From assembly GCF_023343835.1 (NCBI RefSeq), contig NC_064449.1, forward strand, positions 3,385,778 through 3,449,777: 64,000 nucleotides of DNA, in the 5' to 3' direction. Each line of letters opens with the position of its first letter. Position 1 is the first letter of the stretch. The stretch comes from Lagopus muta. Taxonomy: Eukaryota; Chordata; Aves; Galliformes; Phasianidae. This document shows positions 13,801 to 28,400 of the stretch, piece by piece. The notes below the pieces were generated by a model. The model was not told the DNA's origin. It made no database searches and saw only the letters and a program-made list of their open reading frames with translations. The position numbers and the translations under genes were made by a program.

Positions 13801-16800
13801 CAAGGCAATGCAGTTCTCACATAGCTGGTGCTCCTCTTTCACTCATGCACCTGCTGAGAAGACACCGTCCTGATAAGTAGCAGCACTCTATAGCTCCCCA
13901 GCCTGCCTCTCTCAACAAGACCCTTCTGTGCTGCCTATGGATTCATCTCCAGATAACATTCTTCGGTATAAGGACAGCCTGCTGATGGACACATGCAATT
14001 AGCAGCCTGCTGACAGGCGCCCTTTCAACCTCTCTGTGGCCCCTTTTACTCAGGTGAAGCTGGTGGAGTGATCCAGGCACCCGTGCTTTGTTACAGCTCT
14101 ATAAAGCAGGGGAAATAATTCAAAAAGTCTTCAAGGGAATCTGAGGGTAAGAAGAAAAAAATTGCGACAGGTATTCCGTATCTGAAGAAGCAGCAGCATT
14201 TTATCACTGTTGAATGGATCCCACTACTGAATCAATAAATGCTTGAGCTTTTTACAATTCCCCTTAGCACAGGTAGTACAACAGGCAAACAGTCAGCAGC
14301 TGCAAGCAAATAAACTTCAGAGGGGAAAGGGTGGGCAAAAAAAGAGAGCATTTCTTTCAGGAACAGCTGCATTAATCCAGATGTATCAATCCCATTAATC
14401 CCACACAGAAATGCCTCCTCCAAAATGCTTTCTTCCTATCTTTTGAAACGCACCCCTGACACAGACAATGCAGGGGTGATGCAGACAACACAAAGCCACT
14501 GGGATGATGTTACTGCTGCCCCAGTCATTGGTGTTCTGTGGGGTACAGGGAGTGCTGGGCCCAGTATGAGATCTCCAAACAGCACAATCAAGTGACCTTT
14601 CCACAGGGTTCAACCCTCTGGGCGGGAGGGAAGGAAATCCTTTCAGACATTATCTCTGAGCTTCTTGAGATCTTCCCCATTTACTTGTACCTCAGTGCCA
14701 CCAGGCTCACATGTGGGTCACAGCTTTGTGTAACAAAACAAAACATAAAGTGATCCCAGCAGGTTTTGGTATGGATTGAACAAAACAATGTCACACAGTT
14801 GCAGGACAGAGCACAAGCACAGCCTCCTCCACACACGAGCTCTTTTAAGAGCTTTTTAATAGCAATCAGAGAAATCCCTTTACCTTGAATATGAGATGTT
14901 CATGCACCTGGGTCCCAGACACAGAGCACATCCAGCCCCATTCCTTTCAGCACTTGAGCCCTGACCAACCATTTAGCAGAAGGTGTGCATGCTGTTCAGA
15001 CCTTCCCCTCTGCTTCACAGGTATATGACAGGAGACAGCCCAAACTTACACAGGAGACAGGCAACTGTGAAAGACAGACATCTTTTCCATAGAAGTTTGT
15101 CAGTCTCTGCTTCACCTGCCACATCCCACTTCAAACATTCTTTCAAAACCTTGGAAAGTGTTTTTTAAATATTATTTCACTTGCAGACCCCTTCAAGCTT
15201 CTCACAAGAGGTACAGACCTGCATGTAACCTCAGCCTACCAAAGGCAGGCTTACTGTGGGCCCTGAGGTAGTCCGTGGATCTCCATAAGAGCACAGATGG
15301 ACAGTTTCTCTTGTTAAAGCACACATAAGAATACTTACAAGGTAGAGAAGCAGAAACTAAGTAGTATCAATCAAGAGAAGAAGAAAAATCATAATTATTT
15401 ATCCTTATCTGGGGAAGAAGTCATCTTCCCTATCCAAGGAAACAGCCTTTACCTTTGTTCCAATGAAAGAGATCTTTCATTTGATCATTTCATTCTGCAG
15501 CTTCCAGAGATCTCAGGAACATGATCTTGTAGAGCTCTTCCCTCATTTTGCAGTGATCACCCAACCCATGTAGCACAAGGCAAAAACCTCTCTTGGCTCC
15601 CTGTCTGGCTTAGTGTGGCAGACCAAAGAGCAGATATGAGTGCTACCCAAAACCTCCACCAGAATTAAAAAGCCATTCACACTAAGCCATCAGTAACCTC
15701 CTATACCGTACCAAGATCTATGGCTAGGCATAGAAGCTCTCTCCTGATAGCCTTGCTAACTCCCTTTTGGAAGGGCTGTAACGCTTATCACTGATAAAGC
15801 ACTTAGCACCTGATGAGGAGCAGCTGGGAAGGGGGAGCATGGCCTGGGGATGCTTACAGGTGGCCACAGAAACGTGCTTCTCAATACAGAGCCTACCAGT
15901 GGCAGATTCCTGCATAGGTCTGGGGAAAGGAAGCTTCCATCATCCTGAAATTCTGCCAGTGCAGCAGGTAAGACCTCTTCTGCATCGTCACTCTATCATA
16001 CTGGCTACAGGCAGTTGGGTCTACCTCTAGGAGCACCACAGGCTACTGTCCCATTTCCTCTGTCATCTGCCTTCTCTCAACCCTGAAAGACATACAAATC
16101 CATAGTTAAATCCACCCACTGCTGCGATTCCAGAGGTGGATGCATCATTCTAGTGCATGAAAACTACCGCACTAATGTACTCAACAGCAAGCCTCCATCC
16201 TCCCTTTTGGTCATTTGAAAATAGCTGTAAGTGATTCTCTGTCATGCTAGAAGAGTTTGTCAGCTTGTCTCACACCTGGCTCTGGCAGTCCTGGTGTATC
16301 CAAAAGACATCTCACAACATTCACCCAACACAAAAACAGCCACGGGGCTGAACGCCAAATCTGGCCATGGGACAGATATGTGCCTGCAGCTCCAAGAAGC
16401 TAATTTGAATCAGACCAAGCCCCACAAACTCAATAATTAACAAAGAATGTACCTGAAGCCAGAACATTAAGGGGTAAGAATGCATTTTAGGTCTACAGAA
16501 TTAAGCCATTGTAATCAGAGAAGAAAAAAAATTTGAAGCAAAATCCTTGCATAGACCTTGACTATTCCCTTAGCAGGACGAACCTGATGACTAGTTGTTG
16601 TTTACAACGATAAGGTCAGAGGAAAGGCCATTTCCTCTCAACAATTGTCAGAAGGGATTAAAACCTGCATTCAGGCCCGCTTTGAACTAGCAGGTACTCC
16701 ATTCCCCGATGGTATCAGACTCCATTCAGCGAGGTCTCAAGCAGCCTCCGGGGCATGTCTCCATAATGCCCCCATTGTGGAAATATGCAGGACTGCTTCC

Positions 16801-18899
16801 TGCATTCACTCTATCTTTATGAAGCTTCACCCTTGTGGTCTGATATCCAGGTCAGGAAGCAATCCTGCAATCACTGTTTAATTAGTCATTTCCCAAGTCT
16901 GCCTTAGCTGAAAGCTGCTGTTACTTGTCAGCTTCTAAAAGGGAGTTTGGGAATCAGAAACATCGCTACCAGATTGAGAGAAAAGTTGCACACAGAGTTT
17001 GAGACTTGTTTGTATTGCAGGGTGATGTTCCATATTCTCAATTCCCAACTTTTTTTCCTCTGAGTAGAGAGCATGAAGGGGACATTGCACCTCCTGCAAG
17101 TCAAGACAAAAGGTGATTTATAACAAAAGCAGGTTTTACTTTTGTCAGTTGGTTTTTATTGACTGGACTTTGGTTGGCTTGAATTGTTTGTTTGTTTGTT
17201 CTCTTAATAAATCGCACTGCTCACACAAAACATACTTCAGGAGAGGGCTGTTCCAGGAAGTCAGCTGCATACTTGTCTTGTGGAAGTCAGCACTGAGCCT
17301 GAGAGTTCAGATACACACAGCTCCTAACTTTTCCAAATGAGTTCACTGGAAGAGGTATTTCCTAATGCACAGACATCAATTTTAAAAGCATGGGAGTTAT
17401 GTATTAAATTGGAGTATTAAAATATTTGTCTAGATAATGAACGTCTGTGTGAGGAATGCAAAAGGAAAAAATATGGCTGTGCAAATGCAACTCTTTGGGG
17501 AAATGATTTTTTTCTGTTCAAAAAAATAAATGAAGTATTTCCATAATGTCAAAAACCCATTTTGCCATCTTCAGCGTTTGGGGGTTGTTGGGAAAAGCTT
17601 TTCAAACAAACAAAAAAGCAATTATATAATAAGTCATATAAAGTTGTGTAAGTTTAAAGGCACTGCAGTCAGAGGAACTGCTCTGATCTCAGTAATGTTT
17701 TCAGTTTCATTTTGTAAGAAACTTCTATCCATCCTGGAATAGAAAAGGTTTTGAAATCTCAGCGTTTCCAGTAAAATGAAAACTTCAGTCCTTCTCTACT
17801 CCCAGTTTCTTTTAATCTAAAGAAATATTTATGAAAGAAGAGTGCAATAATTTACCTGTGACAGCAGCATGACCTTGATTTTGACACGTATGTGTGAGGC
17901 AGAAAACAAAAAAACAACCAAAAACAAAAACAACCCAGTAGAAAAACCTTAACAAATCAGAAATCCCATGGAGGAAATGACATGTTTCAAGAAATTGTAT
18001 TGGAGTTCACAGAAACCAGTGCCAGTGGGAAGCAGAACTGGGAGGGAGTTACAAGAGGAGTTGTGTCCATCATGTGAGAAGTTCCTGCTTGCTCTCTGGA
18101 TGCAGTGTAACCTGCTCAAATCACGTGGTTACACAGGTCTCTGCACTAAGCCAGTGCACTGCACACTGCTTCCAGCAGCTCCAGGAAAGGCTGCACAGCT
18201 GCTAGCAGGCACTGTGCAGCTGTGTCCTCACCAAGGCGATATTACTGCAGCAACAGCTACACCCAGAAGACACAGAGATGAGATAACTTCACAGGAACAC
18301 CCCTTCTCCTCTGCTGCTCTTCTGTGTTGAGATCAGTGCCACCTGCTCTGAGCTGTTCATCCCCTGATTTTCCCCAAATTTTCCTACCCACAGCAATGTA
18401 TCTGGGATTAGCCTCTGATTAGTCTTCTGTTTTCTTTCTTTTAAGCTGAGATTTCTTGCAAAGTGCCAAAATGCCGTATAAAAAATTATTTTTGATACCC
18501 ACACTGATCAAAGAAGGGTGCAGAATAGAGCTGTAAAGAGAGCTGAAGAACACCTGTGAGGTTGTCCTCTCCTCCTCCTCACCTGGGGGAACAAAAGCTC
18601 AGCATCCAGCATTACCATTCAGCAGCAATAGCAATAAATAAATTGCTCTTGTAAGAAAAGAACAGATGTGATAAAGATTGTTCCAGGGTCTATAGCAGAC
18701 AACAGCCAAAGCACAAGAGTCTAAATGTGCCGGGCAGAGATGGCAAGGGAAGTCACAACTGGGTTCCATCTAGGGGAAATTATTCTTACACTCAATTCAT
18801 CAATTTATGGGCAAGCAATTGTACAGGCAGCGCTGACTTGATTAAACAGAGCCATAATGACTGTGAGTGTAGGGAAGCATCCAGCCAAGTATGCAAACT
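1886..18899. other. Intergenic sequence, no gene seen
   Basis: About 17 kb without a supportable coding exon, RNA gene or obvious interspersed repeat. Small items are a C14 run at 2881-2894 and an A-rich run near 3989-4001. The longest open frame (12,731-13,330) is AT-rich, lacks a recognised domain and looks like chance. I found no Musashi RRM motif on the minus strand by eye, but short exons could be missed. The stretch is best read as part of the gap left of COX6A1, and distal regulatory elements are possible. Confidence 0.5.
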
Positions 18900-19180
18900 A
18901 GCCTTCTCAGCCTAGAATAAAAGCTTCCTAACCAATAATTTCATGCTTTTATCTATCTGATCATTAATACAGATACCAAACAATGCCAGCTCGACGTGGT
19001 GTCAAAGGCTCTGACAACCTCTAATTGATAATAAATAATTCAATTTCTATCCCAATCCAAAACTGCTGAATCTTGGGGCATGTTCCAAATAAATGATTAA
19101 AAAGAACTTTGAGTGTAATTATATCTAACACAATTGGGGATATTGCCCAGATGAAATTTACAGCAACTATTCAGAGCGAC
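18900..19180. promoter_or_regulatory. Candidate conserved non-coding element (AT-rich, homeodomain-type cores)
   Basis: An AT-rich, non-repetitive block with several TAAT/ATTA cores (around 18,931, 18,964, 19,022, 19,096 and 19,118) and no open frame of note. This texture is typical of vertebrate developmental enhancers, and the neural gene MSI1 is expected on the left by synteny. No alignment was possible, so the call rests on composition alone. Confidence 0.2.
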
Positions 19181-19394
19181 AAAATCTCAGTGACACTGGC
19201 AGCTCCTTATGGCTGCTAGAAAATGAAATGTTCTTTGCTCAGGCAATGGCATAGGCTGCATTTCTGTCTGACAGCTGGCCTCAGCCAGGCCAGTCGTGCT
19301 GCCCACAGAGGTGCAGACTATCCCAAAATCACCCGAGAGAATTTGGGTGCGTGGTTTTACCTGATTGTCTCTGTTCTGTACATGCAGAACTTTA

Positions 19395-19395
19395 C

Positions 19396-19426
<31 letters not shown>

Positions 19427-19440
19427 TACACTTTTTTTTT
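19395..19440. repeat. Compound microsatellite (TA)n-(CA)n-T(9)
   Basis: About eleven TA units run into a short CA/CATACA stretch and then a run of nine T. It is a plain simple repeat, likely polymorphic in length. Confidence 0.95.
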
Positions 19441-22400
19441 TCTGACACAGCTGATTATTCTCCTCTTCCAAAATTGCTTTCATTACAAATAATGAAAGTT
19501 TGTTTAGAAATTATCATCCTGCTTCCTGAAGTGAAGGTAAGGCAATGTGTTTCAGCAAGGAAGGTGACTACCTGAACAGCCCTGAAGAGATGAACGCAGC
19601 ATTTTAGAGACACATCAACTGTTCCCACTAATTCTCAAACTCCAAAGCCAGAAGGAACTCCAAACACCAGTGAAGACACAGGACAAGTATTTACAAAAAC
19701 ATCCTTTTACAAAATTTGATTCCTGATCTCCTCCCAGTAAACTTGCTGAAATCTTAGTTTCTGTATCTCTATTCTGAATCTTAGTTCCTGCATCTGTAAA
19801 ACAGGGATGATAACATTCACCTTGGTTTCTTTGAATACAAATCGCCCATTTTTCCTTGGGAGGATGGTGGGAGAGGTGGTGCTGTTTAAGAACCCTCTAG
19901 ATCTGCAGCAGTTGTCTTTGTGAGCTCAGACGAGTTTCCAGTAACACACAGGGCTCACATGCATTGTCCAACCTGTGCCATTTCTTCATTTCCAGTTCCT
20001 TCTGGAAAATGCAACACTGGTGCCACCAGAATCCCCCCACTGAGAGGCAGGCAAACCCAGCACCAGTGTGAAGATGCACCTGTATCATCCATCTAGAATC
20101 TAATCACAGCTTAGACAAATTCCTCAGTCCTTTACATTTTGTTATTTGTAAATACAAAGGAAACAACAGTTCTTCATCATTCACAACAGGCTGTTCTGGG
20201 CTTTGAACAACAACTGTCTTGACCTGGCAGATACAGCAGCCAGCCCAAAACAAAGGGATCAGCTGCAACATCTGCAGGATCCTGAGAACATCTGAGAAAA
20301 GAAAACAGCTCCATAATTTGCTGGACTTCACAAGTACCAATTGGGTGAGCCAAGCTTGTTTCTTCAAGAAAACATAAAACATAAGGAAGTGCCACGAACA
20401 CTTGGAAGTGTGTCCAGTGCAGTTATCCAGAGCTGCACTGTGAGTTCCACATTACACAGGCATTCAACTGTGCTGCTCTCCAGCAGACCTAAAGGTGTCA
20501 CTGTGCTCTGAACAGTTTCAGATCTTGCCCAGCTAGGCACCTTCACATTAGTATTCAAATAACAGAAAGAGGGATTTATAACAATAATTGTAATAGACAG
20601 TTATGTTAAACAGTAGATCAGTAGACCATTTAAGCATATATTTTGCTTGAAGCAAAGATGTAGTATTACTGAAATCAGGGGTTTATTGGACCCTCTGGGA
20701 CCAGCCCATGTGCTGGGGTCAGAGCTGGGGCCTCAGTTCACTGCAGATATTCACCCTGCCTTATCTACAGGAGAGAAATTCCCTCACAGGTGAGAAATCC
20801 AAATGGCTCTTCATTATACGTCTGCTTACATTAAATACCTTCTCTGAAGGTGTCTTCTGCTAGCTCAGGTAACAACCAAAGTATCATATAAATTAGTGGT
20901 GACAACATAATAACAATGATAGAACTTCACAGGTTTTCTTTAATAAAGGAAAAAAAAACTTTTTAAACTACAATTAAAACCCAATATTTGAAATGCATTG
21001 CAAGTGTAGTAATAGAGAAGCCAAGTTAAATCCTGATTTCTCATCCTACAATTGGAGTAAAGGGGCACGAGATGCCAGAAGAATAGTATGGATCACCTTC
21101 AGGAAAACAGGCACCACACTTCTGTTAACAGCTCTTCTGCTGAACAGAGGGGGCAGGACAGGGAGACTTGACCTATAATCTGTGTCAAAAACAAATTCTT
21201 GAGAAATAAAAAAAGCCTCTCAAAAACAAACAAGAAGGGAAATAATTTCAGAACTCTACGAAGGGTTAGAAATGAGAAAAGAAGCAGAAATGAAGAAATA
21301 TGTATTAAAAAAGGAGGTATTACAGCATCACCTCCTTAATACATCACTAAGTGTTTTGACTTGCCAGCTGTAAACATCTGCAGCTTCTCCATTTCCACAG
21401 TACACAAGATGGGAAAAGGCTGAGCCTGTAGCACCACTCAGGGCTGGTAGCTGGCCTTGCTGACTAGGCACAGGGCAAGTGCTGCAGAGGTGAACTCAGT
21501 TTAATAGCTTGCTACTTACAGGCTTAGGCTGATTTACAGGTGTTTGTCCTGAAATATGACCATCCATGTACTCGCTGCTAATCCTTTCCCTAACAAGCCT
21601 CCTCCCTCTCTGAAATCCTCCAGCTTTGGTAGATAGCTATTTTTGCACACCAAAAAGCAACGTCTCCCTCTAAATCTCCTCCCACAGGAAGGGCAGTCTG
21701 ACTATCACACACCCAGCACGCTGTCTGCTGCAGCACAACACCAAACCTTGACTTTGACACAGTGGGTGTCAGCCGTCTGCATGTGACAGTAATAACAAGG
21801 ATGTCACAGGGAGAGCAGCACAGATCTTGCATCTCTGCAGCCTGGCAGAAAACCTCCTGTTGGCAACATAAGGCCCACAAAGTAGAGTTGAGTGGCTATT
21901 GTTGTGTCCTGGGGAGCAGAATTTTCCATTTTCTCTCCTGAAGGCTTTGCTTGCTCTCACATCTGTGAACCTTTTTCTGCAATTGAGTTTCCATCCAGGT
22001 TGTAACCCAGTTTTGGATCCCAGCACACTGCTCCAGACCCAGCCTGGTGGAGGGAGCTGCAGCACTGTGACATTCCATGCCAGTTTCTACTCCTGCACAT
22101 GCTATTCCAGCACCACGGTAATGATTTGCAGACATACATGAGATTAAGGTTCACAGACTTTGTAATCTAAACACACAAAAAAATATATATCTTCAAATTG
22201 AAAATAAATTTACAAAAGTAGATAACCTTTTTTTCCTTAACCTTTTAACTAATATATATCATATAGGTTCTCACTGCACTGCAGTCATCTGTCTCTTAGC
22301 TGAGTATGGCATCTAGACATCTATCACTCACAGCAAAATACAGGAACTCAAGGCCATGTCAAGTCTCACATATAGAGCATGAGCCTGGTACTCTTGCTGA

Positions 22401-25400
22401 TATCCTTCACTCCCTACCCACAGAACCTGCATTTCAGCTATTTTGAAGCACGGACTCCTTCTCTTTTTCTCTCTCGTGCTTTAGGATTTTCACATGGCAG
22501 ATGAGATGGGTTGTTGGTTCATGGTGAGCTCCACAGCTTTGCCAGGTCCCTGGGCACACTGTGGGATAATGAATCACAGGAAAACTCCTGCTGGAAGGCA
22601 TGAGCCTGGTGCTGGGGGCCTTTCCCATCACATGGACCAATGGAACACACTACCTACCCAGGCATCAGGATGTCAGTCAGCCCAGCTTATCCTATAACTT
22701 AGAGAATCAAATGCAAAATCACCAGCCTCCCACTTTTTAACCCTGAAAAAGTCCAAGAAAGTCCTATAAATGTTTATAGACCTTCCAAGCAGCCGAGTGA
22801 AACACATAAAGCCAAACTACACGAGTTAGAGATGAAACTGGAGAAAAGTGCACAGGAAGCCTGAGTTCCAAAACACCTGAGAAAATTCACCTCCATACTG
22901 CTGCAAATCAGTCACACTGGAGACCATGACATTGCAGGAACAATGCAGGATTTCTCACTTCTTTTCAGTGCTACAGAACCAACACCTCCAGTAAAAGCTG
23001 ACTCGAAGTGCTGATGGTGCAGGGATGCCATTCCCTGCAGCACGGAGTACAAGGGACTCTTCGTATGCTTCAGGTTTCATCTTCACCACTCCTATTCCTG
23101 GTTTTACAAGAACAAAGCTTTGAGGAATCTGGGTGCATATCAACACACCACAGGCTGTCCTCCAGTTTCTGTGGCTGCTACCATTCTCCAAAAGTCTTCC
23201 CTAGGACAAACAGCAGCATATTTGTATTTTTGCCCTGGTTAGTTTGCCCAAAGGCTTCCTCTTTTGATCTCCTCCTGGCTTTCTCTGATATGCCCTTGCT
23301 ACGTGTGCAGTTCTCTATTCCTGCTTCTTTCTGCTCCAAGTCTGCACAGCACTTACTCGTTGGTTACTTAAAATCTGAATAAATTAGGTTAAAAAGCCCG
23401 ATTAATCTGATGTGGCTTGTTTCACATAAAAAAAAAAGAGTGAAATTGAAAACCACCTTATTGTTCTCTACTGAAATGCTGCATCCCTATTAATTCAGGT
23501 GTATAAATAACGCTCTCTAATGCTGCATCAAGGGCTCTGCTGTGTGATTAAACCTGCTTCTCTGACCTGTAATTAGAAACTTTGCCTCTGAAAGTCAGTT
23601 TGGAGAGGAAAGAAAAAATAAGGAGAAAAAGAGAAGGAACCAGCTCTCAAACCCAACAATTTTGTTCTTAATAAATTATTCAGCATTTTTGAAAGTTGAG
23701 CTGGATTTCCATCTGCTAGCATTAACAAACCAAAAAGAAGAAGAACTGAAGGATTCTGACCACCCAGTACAACAGTACAGAGCGTGGGACTGGAAATAAG
23801 AAGCCAGCTGAGAAGTTCAGTGTGTTCCTCTCTGCCTGTCTTTGTTCAGCTGTTGCCATTGAATACTTGGATATCTGACAGGTCTTGGAGTAATGCAGTG
23901 ACCCTCCACCAGAGTCACACTGAATTACAGCTGTGTTTGGGATACAAAATCAGAAGAAAACCCCAGTATTCAGCAAATGACTTCTTAGTGTCAGCTGAAC
24001 CAGACAATGAACATGTGAAATTGATGGCGATGGTCTGAGTTGAGAAACAATATAGAGACCAGACTGCTCGGTCACACCTGAGCGATAGATAGCCTTTTCA
24101 AGGCAAGTAACTCCAAGATGAATTCATTAATGATTAAGCTGATCTTCTGCCCCAAGGCTATCTAGACAGTATAAACTATACTACTGCTAGTGATGGTAGT
24201 CATTGTTGCCATCCCAAGGGTACACCCAGAGCTGGAAGGTGAACTTCTCTCTTGGAAATGGGGAGATAGTGATGTCTTTTTGTCCTGCAGTCACTATGAG
24301 AAGAACTATTAATTCAGCTACATGTAAACTCATTTCAACAACAGCAACAAAGACCAGGCAAAATATTTCAATTGCTACAATGAATATTAGCAATCTTTCC
24401 ATAAACTGGAAACAGAACAAGCTTTAGATCACCATATAACACAAGAACTGGCCTGAGGACGAGAAGTCTCTGGCCTTGGGTATTTAGCAGCTGTTTCCAG
24501 AGTTCTGCTCGATTTCAGATCAGAGAGATTTTGTAGCAAATTCCTGCTCTGGTTAGGCCTGTAGTCTTTGTGTACAGGGTGTGACTGGCATTACACTTTC
24601 AGTCTTCTTGGTCTTCAGGCTCAAGTTTGCCAGGCTTTACATGGGGTGAATCTGAAGTCTGGTGATTTTGCATATAATTATTTTTCTAGGAACCTTACAA
24701 GATGGATCCAGAGTTTCAGGGAAGCCTTATATATTAAAATATCAAGTTCAAGGGGACTTACACAAGAGAGGAGAAACCTATTATTTACATATCAAGGACC
24801 CTTTGGTCAATTCCACAATGCCTCCTATCTTCTACTGTGGTTGAGACATGCACAATTTTATCACAAAGAACACAATGAATTCACCAAAGTATTAAAGTGC
24901 CTCTGGAGGATGTTCTTCATTCCAGATTGCCCAAGTTTGTAGATGTGTGAGGCACAGAGCCGTGGAGACCACAGCTGTGGGCTGAGGGTGATGTACTCCA
25001 CAAAACAGAAGAGCCCTTCAAACTCAATAATAAGGACAACATTAAGTAATCTGTTTGTTTGTAATGTGGTGGGGTCCAAGTTTATCACAGAACATAAATC
25101 TCACACAGTATTTTGGATTAGATAGTGCAGCAGAGAGAGCTTTGCTGGGACAGTGTGACAAGTCTTATGAACTTCTTAAAGAAACAGAACGTGGAAATAC
25201 CAGCAGTGTTGTTAGGTTATTGCTTAGTAAGCTTCAACATCCAGTACTAAGATGGAAAGAAGAGAATCTAATGAGTTCAGAAAATAGAGCAGTACTTGAA
25301 AGCCATTAAGGCTCCTTTGTTTTTCAACAGCATTAAGGCAGTACTTCAAAGCTGGGTCCTGTGAAGCCAGGACACTCACCTTCCTCAAGCCCACCACAGG

Positions 25401-28400
25401 CTATCCTCTCCCCCATGTTTACAAATCCACAGAATGAATCCAGTCTCACCCCACTTCCCTTTACTCTAAGGGCCTCTCTCATTTTTTAACACTCCCCCCT
25501 GCTTCACAGATGCCTCACGTGCCACCTTTCCAAAGCCCTCTCTCAGCCTCCCCTCTAACACCTGAAGCACACATGTGCTCACAAGCAGGCTCTACACAGG
25601 TTGGTGTGATGCCCACACTTCTCCCCTTCAGGAATCCTCTTCCTACTCTCCTTGAGAATCCTTCATTCCCTCCTACAACAGCAGCACAGTGCCCCATCTA
25701 CCTCCTCTCAATGTCACTATCAGCATTTCCATGCATACCTTCACTCCTGCTGTTGTTGCATGTCCACCATCTTTTCCTCCATTCTGAACTTCAGATCTGT
25801 TTTCCTTCAGTTTTGCACAGATTGCATACAAGCTCTGTATTATTTATCCAGCCACAGATCTTTCAGTGATGTGATAACTCCAGTTCTCAGAGAGGAGAAA
25901 AAAATGTATTGGTATGCCAGGGACACAAATGAGTGCTAGTGCCCAATCACTTGATCTGCAAATCAGTGATATCTAAATTACTGCTGCTACCTCATTTTTC
26001 CATGTTGGTTTCTACTGTTTTCCCTGAGTAGTGATACTCTCCCACAGTAATGATAGGAATTACCTGAATGTTTACAATTGATCAGATGGAGCATTTTCAA
26101 GTTGTCACGTTTCATAAAGTCAGGGAGAAATAATGTCCAGGTGAGAACGTCACGTGTTTAGCCTTAAACATCATGGAAATCAATGTGATCCTTTTGTCCT
26201 TCAAACCCTGAACAGAATGAACCACAGTGGGATAACCTTCAGATGGTATGCTGATATCCTGGGAAAAGGAAGGTTTATGTGAGGTTTTCTTGGTGATGTA
26301 CTAAATGACTTCCAAATATCAGAGTAATAGAAAAGGTAGATCCAATGGTTTCCAATTTACCAGCCTTCAAACTAAAATATGGCACTACATTGAAAAATCA
26401 CCTTCAAAAAATAAAATAAAGAATGTCTCTTAATAATTATCATCTAATGACTCTAAAGAACATCATCTCTGCTCCTCAGTACACTTTTCTAGCTCCCAGC
26501 ATGCAAAGAGAGTTCTGAAAAATCAAGCTGGATTTCTGTGCATCAAGTGAGTCAGAAAGTAGCACTTCTGCACAGAGGCTTTGCAAATGTGATTGAAATC
26601 CGAAGCACAGCGCTGTGCTCCGTGGGACATATCTGACCCATACACTGCCTTTCAGCTCTGCATTTTCTAAATCACATACATTATGGTTGAATAGGAAGAA
26701 AATGTGTAAACAAGAACATAAAAGATCACTGTGAATTCATTAAATCTGATAAGCTGTAAATTGAAGTGCATGAATTCCATTCTCTGAACACCAGGATAAA
26801 TTTGAAGAATCTCTATTGACTTAACTTGCACTGATATGCATTACAATAGTTTCTGGTGCATTCCAAATAATTATTACAGCAATATTCAAGACCAGAAGGC
26901 ACTTAGCTCCCGTTTGGATAACTAAACAAAGGCCAGACTTACAAAAAAAGTCCATCATATGAAAGAAAAAATAATAATCTGGATTTATTTTTAGAGGTGG
27001 TGCGGAGGCGTGGCTACAGGGCCCACTCAGTTTGGGTCTGGATTTAAGAAGCAGGGGGAACACAGAGCATGACTGTTGTCCTCCTGTTCCTCCAATGCCT
27101 GTTGTTTCTTACAGAAGAAAAAGATCAGCTGTATACCAGGAGACAGAGCTATTTGAAGAACTTTGTCAGCTGAACACTCAGAGTGGTACTGATGCATTGC
27201 AGAGCTCCTTTGCTTAGAGGTTCCCTCATAGGGTGTAAGGAATCCAAATTGTTATCTTTCCTTGATATCTTTCTACTCAGAGATAAGGATTGCTTAGGAA
27301 TTCTTTACTCCGTGGTTAGGATGCTGTTCATTAGCTTTCTTGGAAGTTAAAAAACCCATTTGCCTCCTTCCAGGAACCAAAATGATCCCTAGTGTTTTCA
27401 TGAATAGTAAGTTTCTCAATCAACGACTGAGAGATGAAAGAAGGGACCTGAGAAAATGGGGGTGTGGAGGAATTACAAATATGTAAAATAAAAGCCACTG
27501 AAGCAGCTCAATCAAGTCAGTTTTTCTGCAAGAAAGTGCCTCTACAGTGATGCCCTTAAAATGTACCGCTAGGACTGTCCAAAAACTGATCAAGCAAAAT
27601 GTCTTGAGAGCTCCTCCTGCCGGCTGTTTGCTTAGCATTCCAAGCCCTTGCCAACAGACCCAATTTGGGGTTTGTCTTTTTAAGAAGTTGGAAAACATGG
27701 AAGGCAAAACTAACTCAACGTTTCTTTTATTTGTCATAGCAATAAACCAGCATGGTCTCCCAGCATCTCCTGTACTTCTGCCCACTTGCTCTCTAACTTT
27801 CCAGATAGACATGCTTTGCAGGGAGGCTGAGGTCAATGCTGGGAGCAGAGCAGTGTGGGAGCTGCAGAGGAGCACAAGAGAAGCCTGGCACACTGTGACA
27901 GCAGGGCAGGCAGAGACCTCAGCAGTAGGCACAGTGCAGAAACAAGAGTGGAGCAGGTCTGGTAAGACTAACCAAGTTTAACCAGGAGTCCAAGAAGCAT
28001 CAAACGAGCCTGCTGATTCGAGGCCAAGCCAGAAAGTCAAGTCAGCAAGTCAGGATCAGGAAGGGTGACACTTGGACACACCTACAGCCTACCCCCAGAC
28101 AAGGACAGCTCTGTGTCACAGCTCTCAAGGAAAGCAGAGAGCCCCCAGCAGGCTTCTTTCAGCACTCTGGTCCCAGGATACACCCACCATATCAGAGCAG
28201 ACCTTGAACACATGCAGCTGGACCTGCAGGAGCTTGCAGAGTTGGCTGGTGCATGCAGGGCCTGACAACACGCTGCCCAGCACAGTCAGTAAAGAACATA
28301 AAAATTATGTGAAGTGCTGACAAGAGCCTGGGTACAAATGTACCACAGGGGTTGGCAGTGCGAAAGGCTGACAGTGTGTACTTCAGGTGTTTCAGTGCCT

